Made by a program: the position numbers and the translations under genes | Shown: positions 9,160 through 18,657 of the stretch, one piece after another | Layout of the letters: the number at the start of each line of letters is the position of its first letter | Numbering within the stretch: the first letter of the stretch is position 1 | Origin: Affinundibacterium nitidum | GTDB taxonomy: Bacteria; Pseudomonadota; Gammaproteobacteria; Burkholderiales; Burkholderiaceae_D | Direction: 5' to 3' | Assembly: GCF_014284155.1 (NCBI RefSeq) | Contig: NZ_JACOFZ010000010.1 | Span: 50,689 to 114,688 of the forward strand | DNA length: 64,000 nt | The notes under the pieces: model-generated | Seen by the model: only the letters and a program-made list of their open reading frames with translations | Database searches by the model: none | Told to the model about the DNA's origin: nothing

Positions 9160-10599
9160 TTAAACGATATGCGTCGGCTTCTCCGGTGTGACGCTTTTTC
9201 CGATCTGGTACCAATCGACTTTACGCGTGACTAACATGATGGCGGCCAATACCGCGAACAATAATGCGCTTCCCATAATCAGGGCATTGTTTTCCGATTG
9301 CAGCAATCCAAATAAGACCCCATACAACACAGTCAAGGCAATACCAAATCCTAACCCGCGTTTCCAGCTATGTAGAGCATTGCTGAGGTAGACCGCGATC
9401 AAGCTTATACATGCACCGCTGGCGACTAAGTACGCTTTCCAAAAGGCGATATGTTCGGACAAACTCAATAACAGCAAGAAGAACAACACCAACGCCAAAC
9501 CCACCAAGGTGTATTGCACGGGGTGTATGGGCAACTGTTTGAGAATCTCAAATAAGAAGAAAGCGGCGAAGCTCAATGCCACAAAGAGTAAGCCGTACTT
9601 CGTCGCACGGTCGGACTGGGAATAGGCATTGACCGGTTCGATAAAAGCAACGCCGAAGCTGTCAATTTGCCCTACTGCTTGCGCTGCGGCGACGACCTCT
9701 GGGCCATTTGGATAGCTATTTCGATTGGCGTTGGCGTTCGCAGTCGTGCAGCATTCGGCTTCGAAAATCTGCTGTTGTGCATTGCTAGACAAAGACGAGA
9801 TATTCCATACGACACTGAAGCCATTGGCATCAATTTTACGTTCGGTCGGTTTAGCCGAAGGTAGGAAGCGACCGAAAAATTGCGGATGCTGCCACTTAGA
9901 AGAAACTGTGAATTGATTGTTTTTAGCGATGGGTACAAAGGCCATTTGCTCAATACCATCGATTGTGAGATTCAATTCGAAAGCCATCTTGCCGCCTTGC
10001 TGCAAATTCGCCAGCGGTACAGGTGCATGTAAGCCATGACTAAAACGATCGAGCTTACTATTTTGCTTAAACTCGTAATCGGTTTTGGCAAAACTAATTT
10101 TGGGAACATTTTTGAGGCCTCGTGTATCGCTTAAACCCAAGCTGATATAAGGCTCGCCTAGCGTAATCGTGGAGTTATTTTTTTCATGAGCAATGGCGTC
10201 GAGCTTAGGAATTTCGTAGTCACCGGTCATTGAATGTTGACCGCTATAGACCAAGACTTTATGCATACCGCGATAACGTTGATCGGTATCGACGCTTGCA
10301 TTGAGCGTCAATTGATCGGGGAACACGAAGATTTGGCGTTTCGTCTTGCGAGAGCGCATGACTTTTTGTTTGCTTGCCTCCTCAATTTCCTCTTCTTGAT
10401 AATTCTCTGTGTAAGGAATAATGAGTAAAGGTCCAAGTAAGGTCTGACTGGAAACCGAATCTTCGGCAATACTGCGCACCGCTTCATCGCGATATATCAT
10501 GCGTGAACGTATAGTGCCTTCAATCATCATCAAGGGAATGGCAATCAAGAGCATGAGAACGAGAATACTCAGCGCTTTGAGGAATAGACTTCTTTGCAT
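9160..10599 (-). CDS. creD: Cell envelope integrity / inner membrane protein CreD
   Basis: A 479-residue inner-membrane protein of the CreD family. It has one N-terminal membrane segment (LFLKALSILVLMLLIAIPLM), a large periplasmic domain (about 40-330) and a cluster of about five or six membrane helices at the C-terminal end. CreD is the classical output of the CreBC two-component system and is linked to envelope stability; its molecular role is unknown. I use the ATG at 10599 because AGGAG lies 6 bases upstream and the 24 extra residues of the longer frame do not resemble CreD. It follows creB and creC in the same direction, with a 176-base gap that leaves room for its own promoter. Confidence 0.88.
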   Translation of the reverse strand: MQRSLFLKALSILVLMLLIAIPLMMIEGTIRSRMIYRDEAVRSIAEDSVSSQTLLGPLLIIPYTENYQEEEIEEASKQKVMRSRKTKRQIFVFPDQLTLNASVDTDQRYRGMHKVLVYSGQHSMTGDYEIPKLDAIAHEKNNSTITLGEPYISLGLSDTRGLKNVPKISFAKTDYEFKQNSKLDRFSHGLHAPVPLANLQQGGKMAFELNLTIDGIEQMAFVPIAKNNQFTVSSKWQHPQFFGRFLPSAKPTERKIDANGFSVVWNISSLSSNAQQQIFEAECCTTANANANRNSYPNGPEVVAAAQAVGQIDSFGVAFIEPVNAYSQSDRATKYGLLFVALSFAAFFLFEILKQLPIHPVQYTLVGLALVLFFLLLLSLSEHIAFWKAYLVASGACISLIAVYLSNALHSWKRGLGFGIALTVLYGVLFGLLQSENNALIMGSALLFAVLAAIMLVTRKVDWYQIGKSVTPEKPTHIV

Positions 10600-10775
10600 A
10601 GGGACTCCTGTGAAAACGACATGATGAGAAACCGATATGGTTCTCAAGAGTCCACAGCATAAGAAAGTCAAGTGAAGGGAATATGGGGCCGAGCCAGAGA
10701 ATTGTGTGCTGAATGTGAAGTGGCTTGGAATGAAGAAGGAAAGATGCTGCGCTGCTGCCTACGTCTACGATATCA

Positions 10776-12245
10776 TCATATACATGGCAAACGTAATTGC
10801 GCACTCGCGCCGACCACGACATCATTTCCATCAACGACTTTTTTAAGATTGACTAATTGCACGCTACCGCTATGTAAGCTCGCTACTTCTTTGACGAATG
10901 GCAAGCCTAGACCGGTACTCTTGGCTGCATCTGGGCGAGGCAAAGAATAAAAACGCTCGAAGATCTTCTCTTCTGCGTAGTCGGGAATGCCACTGCCGCT
11001 ATCGTCGAGATATAGCCTGACATACCCTTCTTCAACACTCGCATGTAAGCGAATCAAGCCATGCTGTGAGGTGAAGGCAATTGCGTTTTCAAGCAAGTTG
11101 CCAAGCGCTTGACGCAGTAGGAGATAGTCGCCGCGTAAATGAATGTCGGGCAAATTGATTTCTACGCGAATGTCCTTCCGCTTGATCGACGTTTGGAAGT
11201 CATCGATGACGGTGGTGACCAATTGCGGTAATGCGATGTTTTCCACCTGCTCCAAACGTTGCTGCTTCTCTAAGCGCACTAACTGCAAGAGGCGGTCGAT
11301 TAATTGTTTTTGCCGTTGGTTTTGTTCAATGATATTGCTCAGAAACCGTTGCCTATCGGCGGCTGGCATGTCTTCCTTGAGCAATTCGGCAGAGCCTTGA
11401 ATGGCGGCGATGGGGCTTTTGAGTTCGTGCGTTAAGGTATGCATCAAAGTTTCCACATACTCTTTGCCTTCAAGCTTAGCGCGCATGCTCTCTAAGGCTA
11501 AACCCAATTCACCGATTTCATTATTGCCGAGCTTGGGTAAAGTCGTTTTCGCATCGACACTGACGGCCTTGGCATAGTCTTGCAAGCGTTTGAGCGAGCG
11601 ACTTAACCACCAAGAAAAGCCAATGCCGATTAACAGTGATGCCATCAAGATCCAGAAGCTGCGTTGCAGGATTTTCTTTTGGCTACGTTCGACAAAAGGC
11701 TTGATGGTAGAGATGGGCTTAGCGACAGTCAGCACGCCGAGCAAGCGTCGTGGTTTGCCGTCGTTGTTATTGTCCATGATGGGCGCTGCCACATGCATCA
11801 CAGTCGACTCATCATCATTCGGGTCAACCCGTGTACTACGAGCGCCGTATTGACCGCGCAGAGTCAAATACACATCGTTCCAGCGTGAATAATCTTTGCC
11901 CACATCTTTCTGATCCGAATCGAAAATCACGATGCCTTTGTCATCGGTGATGTAGATGCGATAGTCGAGTTGCGATTTGGTTTTTTGTACTCCACTGAGT
12001 TTGACGTCGATACTGCGTTGGGCGTAGTTTTCTAATCGTTTGAGTAGCTCAGTATGGGCGAGATCACCGTGTTTAACATCTTCGGCGACTAGGCGCGCTA
12101 ATAGTTGTGCGGTGTCGATCAATGTGTCTTCTAGCGTGGCACGTACACCTGGTCGTACTTCCATCACAAACACATTTAAGACAAACCAAGCCGCTAATCC
12201 TAAGATTAAGAAGTAACCGAGTAGGATGCGCAGGCCGATTTTCAT
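10776..12245 (-). CDS. creC: Two-component sensor histidine kinase CreC
   Basis: A 489-residue membrane kinase. It has an N-terminal helix (about 5-28), a periplasmic sensing domain with IYITDDKGIVIFDS (about 100-115), a second helix (about 195-215), HAMP, and HisKA with H273 in THELKSPIAAIQGS. The HATPase domain has the N-box LGNLLENAIAF, the G1 box LDDSGSGIP and the G2 box STGLGLPFVKEV. It is expected to autophosphorylate and pass phosphate to CreB, 11 bases upstream in the operon. In enterobacteria CreBC responds to carbon and envelope state, and in Aeromonas-type systems it controls beta-lactamase; the signal here is unknown. Confidence 0.9.
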   Translation of the reverse strand: MKIGLRILLGYFLILGLAAWFVLNVFVMEVRPGVRATLEDTLIDTAQLLARLVAEDVKHGDLAHTELLKRLENYAQRSIDVKLSGVQKTKSQLDYRIYITDDKGIVIFDSDQKDVGKDYSRWNDVYLTLRGQYGARSTRVDPNDDESTVMHVAAPIMDNNNDGKPRRLLGVLTVAKPISTIKPFVERSQKKILQRSFWILMASLLIGIGFSWWLSRSLKRLQDYAKAVSVDAKTTLPKLGNNEIGELGLALESMRAKLEGKEYVETLMHTLTHELKSPIAAIQGSAELLKEDMPAADRQRFLSNIIEQNQRQKQLIDRLLQLVRLEKQQRLEQVENIALPQLVTTVIDDFQTSIKRKDIRVEINLPDIHLRGDYLLLRQALGNLLENAIAFTSQHGLIRLHASVEEGYVRLYLDDSGSGIPDYAEEKIFERFYSLPRPDAAKSTGLGLPFVKEVASLHSGSVQLVNLKKVVDGNDVVVGASAQLRLPCI

Positions 12246-12256
12246 CTTCGTTCTTA

Positions 12257-12943
12257 TTAAGCGACCGCGATGCTATAACCCATGCCGCGATGGGTTTCGA
12301 TAGGATCATCTTTGTCGTTAATCGCCTTGAGTTTGGCGCGCAGCGATTTGACATGAGTGTCGACCGTGCGGTCCATGGTATTGGCAGCGTGGGTCCAGAC
12401 TTTATCCATCAATTGTGCGCGTGAGAATAGTTGCCCTGGTCTTTCAATTAAGGTCTTCAACAATAAGTACTCGTAACGCGTTAAGATCAATAAATGGCCG
12501 TAATACAAAATACGCGCCTCTTCTTCGCGCAATTCAAAACGCTCTGGCACCTCTTTGCTGTTACTGACAGGAGCGAGCTGACGACGTAGTACTGCTCGTA
12601 CGCGTGCCACTAATTCGCGTGGAGAGAAAGGCTTGGTGACATAATCATCGGCCCCAATCTCTAAACCAACGATGCGATCGACTTCATCACTACGTGCGGT
12701 GAGAAAAATCACTGGAAGATTGCTGGTTTGACGCAAGCGACGGCAAACTTCAAAGCCATTGATATCGGGAAGACCGACATCGAGCACCACCAGACTAATC
12801 TGGTGATCGGGTGTTTGAAGTAGGTCGAGCGCAGCTTGTCCTAAACTCAGGTGTTTAGGTGTAAAACCATCAGTCGCCAAGGCATAAGCGAGGTTATCAG
12901 CGATAGCGACTTCGTCTTCGACCAGTAGGATGTGTTGCGACAT
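12257..12943 (-). CDS. creB: OmpR/PhoB-family response regulator CreB
   Basis: A 228-residue response regulator. The receiver domain has the acidic pair in LLVEDEVAIA, phospho-acceptor D55 in VVLDVGLPDING, T83-like LTARSD and the KPFSPREL lysine. The C-terminal winged helix includes TRYEYLLLKTLIERPGQLFSRAQLMDKVW and the tail RTVDTHVKSLRAKL. I prefer the ATG at 12943 over a TTG 39 bases upstream because the protein then begins directly at the receiver fold (MSQHILLVEDE). It is the first gene of creBCD, so it is the expected activator of creD downstream. Confidence 0.9.
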   Translation of the reverse strand: MSQHILLVEDEVAIADNLAYALATDGFTPKHLSLGQAALDLLQTPDHQISLVVLDVGLPDINGFEVCRRLRQTSNLPVIFLTARSDEVDRIVGLEIGADDYVTKPFSPRELVARVRAVLRRQLAPVSNSKEVPERFELREEEARILYYGHLLILTRYEYLLLKTLIERPGQLFSRAQLMDKVWTHAANTMDRTVDTHVKSLRAKLKAINDKDDPIETHRGMGYSIAVA

Positions 12944-13019
12944 AAGCTGAATACAGTCTCGATCAGAAAATGGTTGGTGCAAAAGGATAGTACAAAAGGC
13001 AGCACTTCGTAAGGAGGTA

Positions 13020-14210
13020 TTACCCGACTACAGCCTGATATACCAAACGTTTAAATTCAAATGAATACGGATGCCAAAACGCCATCTGTCTTTGCGTCAT
13101 CAATAGGCCCGCCAAATTATGGCGGGGTGAAATCCACCAATGGGTACCCGCGATACCACCCCATTCGAATTCGCCATGCGCTTGTGGCGGATCATTTTCA
13201 CCTGGCTGCATGGTCACAGCGCCACCGAAACCAAAGCCTTTACCAGGGACGTCGCCAACGCCCGGAAAAGCAATGCCCCAGCCAGCAGGCAAATGGTTCT
13301 GCATCATCAAAGCAATACTTTCTGGCTTTAATACTGCATGACCGCCAGGCATAAAACTACGCATCAAGGCCAGCATATCTTGCATGCTAGAGACTAAACC
13401 ACCGCCGCCTGAAAAGCGAGGAATAGGTTTCAGGAAAGCTTCTGGATACGGCGATTTTTCGAGTCGCTTCAAATCCCGATTGAGCACATTCATGGGGTCG
13501 GTGCCCGCATAATAGGCGGTCAAACGATGATGCTTATGCGGTGGCAACCAGAAGGCAGTGTCATTCATGCCCAGCGGTGAAAAGATCTTGGCGTGCAGGT
13601 AAATATCAAAATTATCGCCACTCACCACTTCCACCACGCGGGATAAAACATCGGTCGCAATCGAATACTCCCAAGCGGTACCGGGGTGAAAAGTCAGCGG
13701 TAGGTCTTCGAGCACATTGATCAATTCGGACAAAGGCTCAAACGCATTGAGCACCTTGCGTTCGACATAGGCTTTATAAATCGTACTGCCATGGTCAAGC
13801 AAACCATAGCTGAGGCCGGACGTGTGGGTCAGCAGTTGGCGGATGGTGATCGAGGAGCGCGCGGGTTCGGTCTGCTCGATACTGGTCGCACCGGGTAACA
13901 GAACTTGGCGCTTGCCGAGTTGCGGCAAATAACGCTCGACTGGGTCATCTAAACCTAAGAGCCCTTCTTCGATCAATTGCAAAATGGCGATCGAAGTCAC
14001 TAATTTGCTATTCGAGAAAACGCGGAACAAGTGCTGATGATCGAGTGGAATTTGGTTTTCGATATCGGCCCAGCCAGCTGCATGAAAATGCACCAAATCT
14101 TGTCCATGTAGCACGGCAGAAGACACGCCCGAGAGAATCTTGCGGTCGATATAAGACTGCATCGCAGGGGCGATAGCGCTAAAGTTGTATGGATTGCTGA
14201 TGATTTTCAT
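13020..14210 (-). CDS. Serine hydrolase of the beta-lactamase class C / esterase family
   Basis: A 396-residue cytoplasmic-looking protein with the penicillin-binding SxxK motif S66-N-S-K69 in FRVFSNSKLVT and a tyrosine motif in WEYSIATDVLSRVVE. The family includes class C beta-lactamases, D-aminopeptidases and EstB-type esterases; the YSI variant and the absence of a signal peptide favour an esterase or amidase over a true beta-lactamase. The frame is open for 76 residues upstream, but I chose the ATG at 14210 (MKIISNPYNF), where the domain begins and which avoids overlap with the divergent glycerate kinase. It lies just upstream of creB, in the same direction. Confidence 0.82.
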   Translation of the reverse strand: MKIISNPYNFSAIAPAMQSYIDRKILSGVSSAVLHGQDLVHFHAAGWADIENQIPLDHQHLFRVFSNSKLVTSIAILQLIEEGLLGLDDPVERYLPQLGKRQVLLPGATSIEQTEPARSSITIRQLLTHTSGLSYGLLDHGSTIYKAYVERKVLNAFEPLSELINVLEDLPLTFHPGTAWEYSIATDVLSRVVEVVSGDNFDIYLHAKIFSPLGMNDTAFWLPPHKHHRLTAYYAGTDPMNVLNRDLKRLEKSPYPEAFLKPIPRFSGGGGLVSSMQDMLALMRSFMPGGHAVLKPESIALMMQNHLPAGWGIAFPGVGDVPGKGFGFGGAVTMQPGENDPPQAHGEFEWGGIAGTHWWISPRHNLAGLLMTQRQMAFWHPYSFEFKRLVYQAVVG

Positions 14211-14285
14211 GAAGCTATTTGTGGCCAAAACTGGTATTTTATCCTTTCTTGCCACCGCCAAGCGTTCTTCAACATCTTCAATACC

Positions 14286-15599
14286 ATGCCAAGTCTGCCG
14301 ACTAACTCCAACGCTTCTCAAGAACAGCAAGCCATCAGTCGCTTGCGAGAACTGTTCGAGACAGGCGTCGCTGCGGTGACGCCTGCACAATGCATGCCGC
14401 CAGTGATTGCTCGGATACTGCGCGATTTTGACGATCAATTACCGCAACGTACTTTCGTTATCGGTGCCGGAAAAGCGGCGGCCGCGATGGCGCAGACGCT
14501 GGAACAATATTGGCCGACCCCGCTGCAAGGTATAGTGATTACGCGCTACGGCCATGCCGTTCCCTGCCAACACATTGAGGTCGTTGAAGCGGCCCACCCG
14601 GTGCCGGATCAGGCGAGTTACTTAGCAGCCCAGCGCTTGTTAGCATCGGTGCAAGGCTTAAGTGCAGATGATTTGGTGATCTGTTTGTTATCGGGCGGTG
14701 GCTCCGCGTTGATGAGTTTGCCCGCACCCTGTTTGAGCTTGGAACAAAAGCGAGAGATCAATCGCGCTCTGCTGCGTAGTGGTGCCACCATCCATGAAAT
14801 GAATTGCGTACGCAAACATTTGTCAGCGATTAAAGGCGGTCGCTTAGCGTTAGCCTGTGCTCCTGCACGAGTGATTAGTTTAATTATTTCCGATGTCGCA
14901 GGTGATGACGCCGCGATCATTGCGAGTGGCCCTACCTTGATCGATGAGAGTACGAGTGCCGATGCACTCGCCATTTTGCGTACGCATCATATTGCCGTGC
15001 CATCGGTTGTGGAAGCGTATTTGCAGTCGCCTCAATCAGAAACGCCTAAGCAATTTCCTTCTGATCTGCGTTCAGATTACGTACTACTCGCCTGTGCGCA
15101 AACAGCGCTGGACGCGGCGGCCACTTGGGCGAGAGCGCAGAATATCGATGTCCATATTTTGTCTGATCGTTTGCAAGGCGAAGCGAAAGAACTCGGAAGA
15201 CAGCATGCGCAGTTAGCGCGTTCGTTTGCCGCACGTGATCTGCAAAGACCGCAGTTACTCTTATCTGGAGGTGAGACGACGGTGCAGGTCAAGGGCCAAG
15301 GGCGCGGTGGTCGTAATACCGAATATTTATTGAGTTTATGCATAGGCTTACAAGCGCATCCCCAGATATACGCATTGGCTGCGGATACCGATGGCATCGA
15401 CGGTAGCGAAGACAATGCGGGTGCATGGCTGACACCGAATAGTTTGCTGTTAGCGCATCATGCGGGTTTGCACGCGTCCGTCTCTTTGGCAGCTAACGAC
15501 GCCTATTCCTTCTTTGAAACGCTCAAAGCCTTGCTGGTGACGGGCCCAACCTTAAGCAATGTGAATGACTTCCGTGCGATTTTGATACTGCAGAAATGA
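14286..15599 (+). CDS. Glycerate 2-kinase (GckA/TtuD, DUF4147-MOFRL type)
   Basis: A 437-residue enzyme expected to phosphorylate D-glycerate to 2-phosphoglycerate with ATP. The N-terminal DUF4147 domain shows FVIGAGKAAAAMAQ, CLLSGGGSALMSLP and the lysine-rich MNCVRKHLSAIKGGRLA. The C-terminal MOFRL part has SGGETTVQVKGQGRGGRNTEY and ends with NDFRAILI, as usual. Length is typical. It starts divergently from the serine hydrolase, with 75 bases between the two ATGs. It probably feeds hydroxypyruvate or glycerate into glycolysis. No tartronate pathway partners are adjacent. Confidence 0.88.
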   Translation: MPSLPTNSNASQEQQAISRLRELFETGVAAVTPAQCMPPVIARILRDFDDQLPQRTFVIGAGKAAAAMAQTLEQYWPTPLQGIVITRYGHAVPCQHIEVVEAAHPVPDQASYLAAQRLLASVQGLSADDLVICLLSGGGSALMSLPAPCLSLEQKREINRALLRSGATIHEMNCVRKHLSAIKGGRLALACAPARVISLIISDVAGDDAAIIASGPTLIDESTSADALAILRTHHIAVPSVVEAYLQSPQSETPKQFPSDLRSDYVLLACAQTALDAAATWARAQNIDVHILSDRLQGEAKELGRQHAQLARSFAARDLQRPQLLLSGGETTVQVKGQGRGGRNTEYLLSLCIGLQAHPQIYALAADTDGIDGSEDNAGAWLTPNSLLLAHHAGLHASVSLAANDAYSFFETLKALLVTGPTLSNVNDFRAILILQK

Positions 15600-15726
15600 T
15601 GTCGGAATGCAACACTTGAGCAAAAATTGACTTAAGACAAGGTCTTTTCCAGCTAATAATCGTATTTATCGTGTTCTTTGGTTTTTTCCCGGTTTTTTGC
15701 AGCGACGTACTACCCAGGGACTTCTT

Positions 15727-16323
15727 ATGCATGTCAGCAAACCAGCCTCAGATCTAGCATTGTCGGTATCGATTAATCATGGCCTAAAGCAAGTCATCGA
15801 AATCTCGCATCAAATCAACTTGGTCGCCATGAATGCGATCTTGGTGGCGAAGCGTGCAGGGCAACAATCATCCGGTTTCAAAGTGGTGGCGATGGAGTTA
15901 CGGGTGTTTAGCCAAAAGATGGAAGAAATGATGGCACGTCTGGGCGAGATGATTTTCCGACTGGTGAAACGTATTGCCGATTTACGTAAGCTACAAAAAA
16001 ACTTAAGTCTTCTCGCCAGTGCCATGAAAAAGACTCAGCGTGCGGCTGAGCAACTACATGCGAGTCACGCACTGAAGTCAGAGCAATTCCAACAGTTACA
16101 AGAGGGCGTTGATCATGAATGGCAAAGCTTAGAAGCCGAGGTCAAACGCTCACTCAATCTATGCAGCTCGGGCGCCATGTTGTCCCACAATGCGCGCATT
16201 GAAGCGGCCTACGGCGGCACGATGCTGGCCGACATGCAACAAGTCGCAGGACGCATTGAAGAGATTATGAATTTAACGATCTCTTATCTCAAACAACTCA
16301 CCACCACCATGAAAAACGCATGA
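15727..16323 (+). CDS. Soluble MCP-like chemotaxis signalling protein
   Basis: A 198-residue all-helical protein without membrane segments. Residues 25-66 read like the tip of a methyl-accepting chemotaxis protein hairpin, with INLVAMNAILVAKRAG followed by GFKVVAMELRVFSQKM, comparable to the family pattern NLLALNAAIEAARAG and GFAVVAxEVR. A long helical region follows (to about 150), then a second amphipathic stretch. The ATG at 15727 follows AGGGA; the longer frame starts at a TTG without support. The stop overlaps the next gene by 4 bases (ATGA), so it works with the ODP-like protein, probably as its signalling arm. It is much shorter than a real receptor, and CheA/CheW binding is only inferred. 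Confidence 0.7.
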   Translation: MHVSKPASDLALSVSINHGLKQVIEISHQINLVAMNAILVAKRAGQQSSGFKVVAMELRVFSQKMEEMMARLGEMIFRLVKRIADLRKLQKNLSLLASAMKKTQRAAEQLHASHALKSEQFQQLQEGVDHEWQSLEAEVKRSLNLCSSGAMLSHNARIEAAYGGTMLADMQQVAGRIEEIMNLTISYLKQLTTTMKNA

Positions 16324-17063
16324 AAAAATACCAAACCATATTTGAACAAGGCGATCATAGCTGGGCTGTTATTACGCGTGATCCAGAAAAACCAGACTAC
16401 TTGATCGACACCAATGAGTATCTGGTGATACAAGGTGACAAAGCGATTTTGACCGACCCCGGTGGTATGGAAATTTTCCCCGAGGTGTTCTCCGCCATTA
16501 CTTCAGAGATGGATGCGCGCAATATCGTCGCCCTCTTTTCCTCGCATCAAGACCCTGATGTGATTTCATCTTTGTCCTTGTGGTTAGAATTTAACCCTGA
16601 CTTGAAATGTTATTTGAGTTGGTTGTGGAGCTCGTTTATCCCGCACTTCGGCGGCAATGGCGAAACTTTTATTCCACTTCCCGATGATGGCCTCGATATT
16701 AGTTTAGGTCGCATACGCTTACGCGCAGTGCCCGCCCACTACTTGCATTCGTCGGGGAACTTCAATTTGTATGATCCAACCGCTAAAGTTTTCTTTTCTG
16801 GGGATGTCGGCGCTGCTTTGTTGCCGCCGGGTGAAGATGATTTGTTCGTTAAAGACTTCGATAAACACATCCGTCATGCGGAAGGATTTCATCGTCGTTG
16901 GATGGGCTCGAACGAAGCCAAACTTGATTGGTGTCGACGCGTCAATGATTTGGATATCGATATGCTGTGTCCGCAGCATGGCGCCATTTACCAAGGGGCC
17001 GATGTGAAGCGCTTTATTAATTGGTTCTCTGAATTGCAGATTGGTTCCGGCATACGCCGCTAG
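16320..17063 (+). CDS. Oxygen-binding di-iron (ODP) metallo-beta-lactamase-fold protein
   Basis: A 247-residue stand-alone metallo-beta-lactamase-fold protein of the flavodiiron/ODP type. The metal ligands expected for a di-iron site are visible: H76, D78 and D80 in SSHQDPD, H140 in HYLHS, D162 in SGDVG and H220 in CPQHG. In flavodiiron proteins this domain reduces oxygen or NO and is fused to flavodoxin; here no flavodoxin follows, which fits the ODP family that binds oxygen as a sensor for chemotaxis proteins. The gene overlaps the MCP-like gene by four bases, which supports a sensor-transmitter pair. A hydrolase role is less likely because the usual HxHxDH zinc motif is absent. Confidence 0.8.
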   Translation: MKKYQTIFEQGDHSWAVITRDPEKPDYLIDTNEYLVIQGDKAILTDPGGMEIFPEVFSAITSEMDARNIVALFSSHQDPDVISSLSLWLEFNPDLKCYLSWLWSSFIPHFGGNGETFIPLPDDGLDISLGRIRLRAVPAHYLHSSGNFNLYDPTAKVFFSGDVGAALLPPGEDDLFVKDFDKHIRHAEGFHRRWMGSNEAKLDWCRRVNDLDIDMLCPQHGAIYQGADVKRFINWFSELQIGSGIRR

Positions 17064-17079
17064 AAAAACTGCTGCCAGC

Positions 17080-17898
17080 TTAAGCTACCAAACGTAAAGG
17101 CTCTTGGTAGCTTGTTTGATGCTCGCTGAATTCTGGCAGCACGCGACCGTCAACAAATACTTTCAATTCACCCGTTTGAAACGCTGTCCATTGTTCGTTG
17201 GTCGTCAATGGCTCGGTCACGATCACAGCCACGCGATCTTGCGGCGTGGTCACTGCGGAAAAATCAATCGCTAAATTCTCATCACTTAATGCCGCGGTGG
17301 TGAAGGGAAATTGGCGTTCGACATAATGCAACTTTGTTGAGCAATGCACGTAAAGGGCAGCGCCATTCGACAAAGTAAAGTTGAACGTGCCATGGCTGGC
17401 CACTTCAGCGCTGAACTGTTTGAGGAACTGACGCACTTGTTCGATGCTGGGTGCAACATCGCCAAATTCTTGTGTTAGCCCTTGCATCAAAAAGCAAAAC
17501 GCCAATTCGCTATCGGTATTACCTGCTGGCTGGTAGCTACCGTTCAATACGGGGGCGAAGCTCTTCAAATCGCCATTGTGCGCAAACACCCATTCTTGGC
17601 CCCACGCTTCGCGAATGAAAGGGTGGCAGTTCTGCAAAGAAGTTTCGCCTTGCGTCGCCTTGCGAATATGGGCAATCACATTTTTCGATTTAATCGGATG
17701 CGTCTTAATCATCTCTGCCAAAGCAGACTCGACTGCTGGTTTGTCGTCGATAAAATGACGAACACCCTTCTCTTCAAAAAACGCGATACCCCAACCATCT
17801 TTATGCTCGTCAGTACGCCCACCGCGTTCGGAAAAGCCAGTAAAGCTAAACACGATATCGGTTGGTGTATTGCAGTTCATCGAGAGAAGTTGGCACAT
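17080..17898 (-). CDS. Class II glutamine amidotransferase (YafJ-like)
   Basis: A 272-residue Ntn-type glutamine amidotransferase. The nucleophile is C2 directly after the initiator methionine (MCQLLSMNC). Other family motifs are HKDGWGIAFF, IAHIRKAT, NCHPFIRE, FAHNGDL and NTDSELAF. The family removes ammonia from glutamine, but the acceptor of YafJ-type proteins is not known. It is convergent with the ODP gene, 16 bases apart, and stands alone on its strand. The position of C2 fixes the start at 17898. Confidence 0.88.
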   Translation of the reverse strand: MCQLLSMNCNTPTDIVFSFTGFSERGGRTDEHKDGWGIAFFEEKGVRHFIDDKPAVESALAEMIKTHPIKSKNVIAHIRKATQGETSLQNCHPFIREAWGQEWVFAHNGDLKSFAPVLNGSYQPAGNTDSELAFCFLMQGLTQEFGDVAPSIEQVRQFLKQFSAEVASHGTFNFTLSNGAALYVHCSTKLHYVERQFPFTTAALSDENLAIDFSAVTTPQDRVAVIVTEPLTTNEQWTAFQTGELKVFVDGRVLPEFSEHQTSYQEPLRLVA

Positions 17899-18160
17899 AG
17901 TCAGATCAAGAAAACGCAGAAAGATGACAGAGGCTATAACTTAACATCGAAGTTTTATATGTTTAAATAATATATTCGGATTTGCTTATGCTGGTTTTGC
18001 GTATAAGGCAGAGCGAATGAGTGTTAGGCCTTCATCTTTCTTGACGAATAGTTCTTTAGTTTGGAGATGGCTCACTGCTTGACCAGTGTCCCAGCTTAAG
18101 TAGAATGCAACATTCTGGCTATGATTTATTTGTACTAATTGAAAGTTTGCGCGAAGAAAT

Positions 18161-18625
18161 ATGATTACACCCGACAGCATGAAAGCGGAACTCGCAGAAT
18201 GGAACTCTGGTGAAGGCGTTAACCTTGAAACCTGGGTTGGCTGCATGGGCCGTTTTTCATTGGCAGTGGGATATGCAGCAGTATTTTGGCCGGAATTGGT
18301 CGAATTTGAAGGCCTTATTTTGAGCCAAGGCTTTTCGGAAGATGCGATACGGAAGCTGATTAATCGGGCAGATTACAATCCACACTCGGTTGAGTGGATG
18401 AACAACCATTTACATATCTTAGACATTCAATATGTAGGGTGTGAAGATGCCTCGAGAGATAGGCTGATCGCGCTAGGCAACACTTTGAAAGAGATGTGGG
18501 AAGCAAAGTTAAAGTGGCAGTTTCCAGAAAAGCCTTGTAAGGTCGAGTTCTATCAGCCAGACGATATCGATGACCTTTCTCAGTATCAAATCTCGTTTTG
18601 GCAAGAAAAGTATGAGCATGCCTAA
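18161..18625 (+). CDS. Hypothetical protein, 154 residues, acidic
   Basis: Not recognised with confidence. The protein is soluble, acidic and rich in tryptophan and aromatic residues, with two parts: an N-terminal helical region (EFEGLILSQGFSEDAIRKL, about 45-65) and a C-terminal region with a basic-acidic patch and WQEKYEHA at the end. It has no signal peptide or membrane segment. It looks like many small immunity-type or stress proteins that sit in variable genome regions, but nothing in the sequence proves that. The start at 18161 has a purine-rich GAAGAA upstream. It opens a run of small genes (18.2-21.0 kb) of mixed type. Confidence 0.6.
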   Translation: MITPDSMKAELAEWNSGEGVNLETWVGCMGRFSLAVGYAAVFWPELVEFEGLILSQGFSEDAIRKLINRADYNPHSVEWMNNHLHILDIQYVGCEDASRDRLIALGNTLKEMWEAKLKWQFPEKPCKVEFYQPDDIDDLSQYQISFWQEKYEHA

Positions 18626-18657
18626 TAAAGGTAAAACGTATTGAGTCCCACACATAG

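Noticed and set aside
10600-10775. Cre-tag (TTCAC-N6-TTCAC) upstream of creD
   Set aside because: Only isolated GTGAA half sites were found on the plus strand (10610, 10672, 10715); none had a second good half at the right spacing.
15627-15660. TTGACT and TAATAAT as a promoter for the MCP-like gene
   Set aside because: The spacing of 21 bases is too long for a normal sigma-70 promoter.
17986-18246. Minus-strand 86-residue open frame
   Set aside because: It overlaps the start of the better-supported gene at 18161 and has no ribosome binding site. The part after an internal ATG at 18180 has fairly protein-like composition, so a small gene is not fully excluded.
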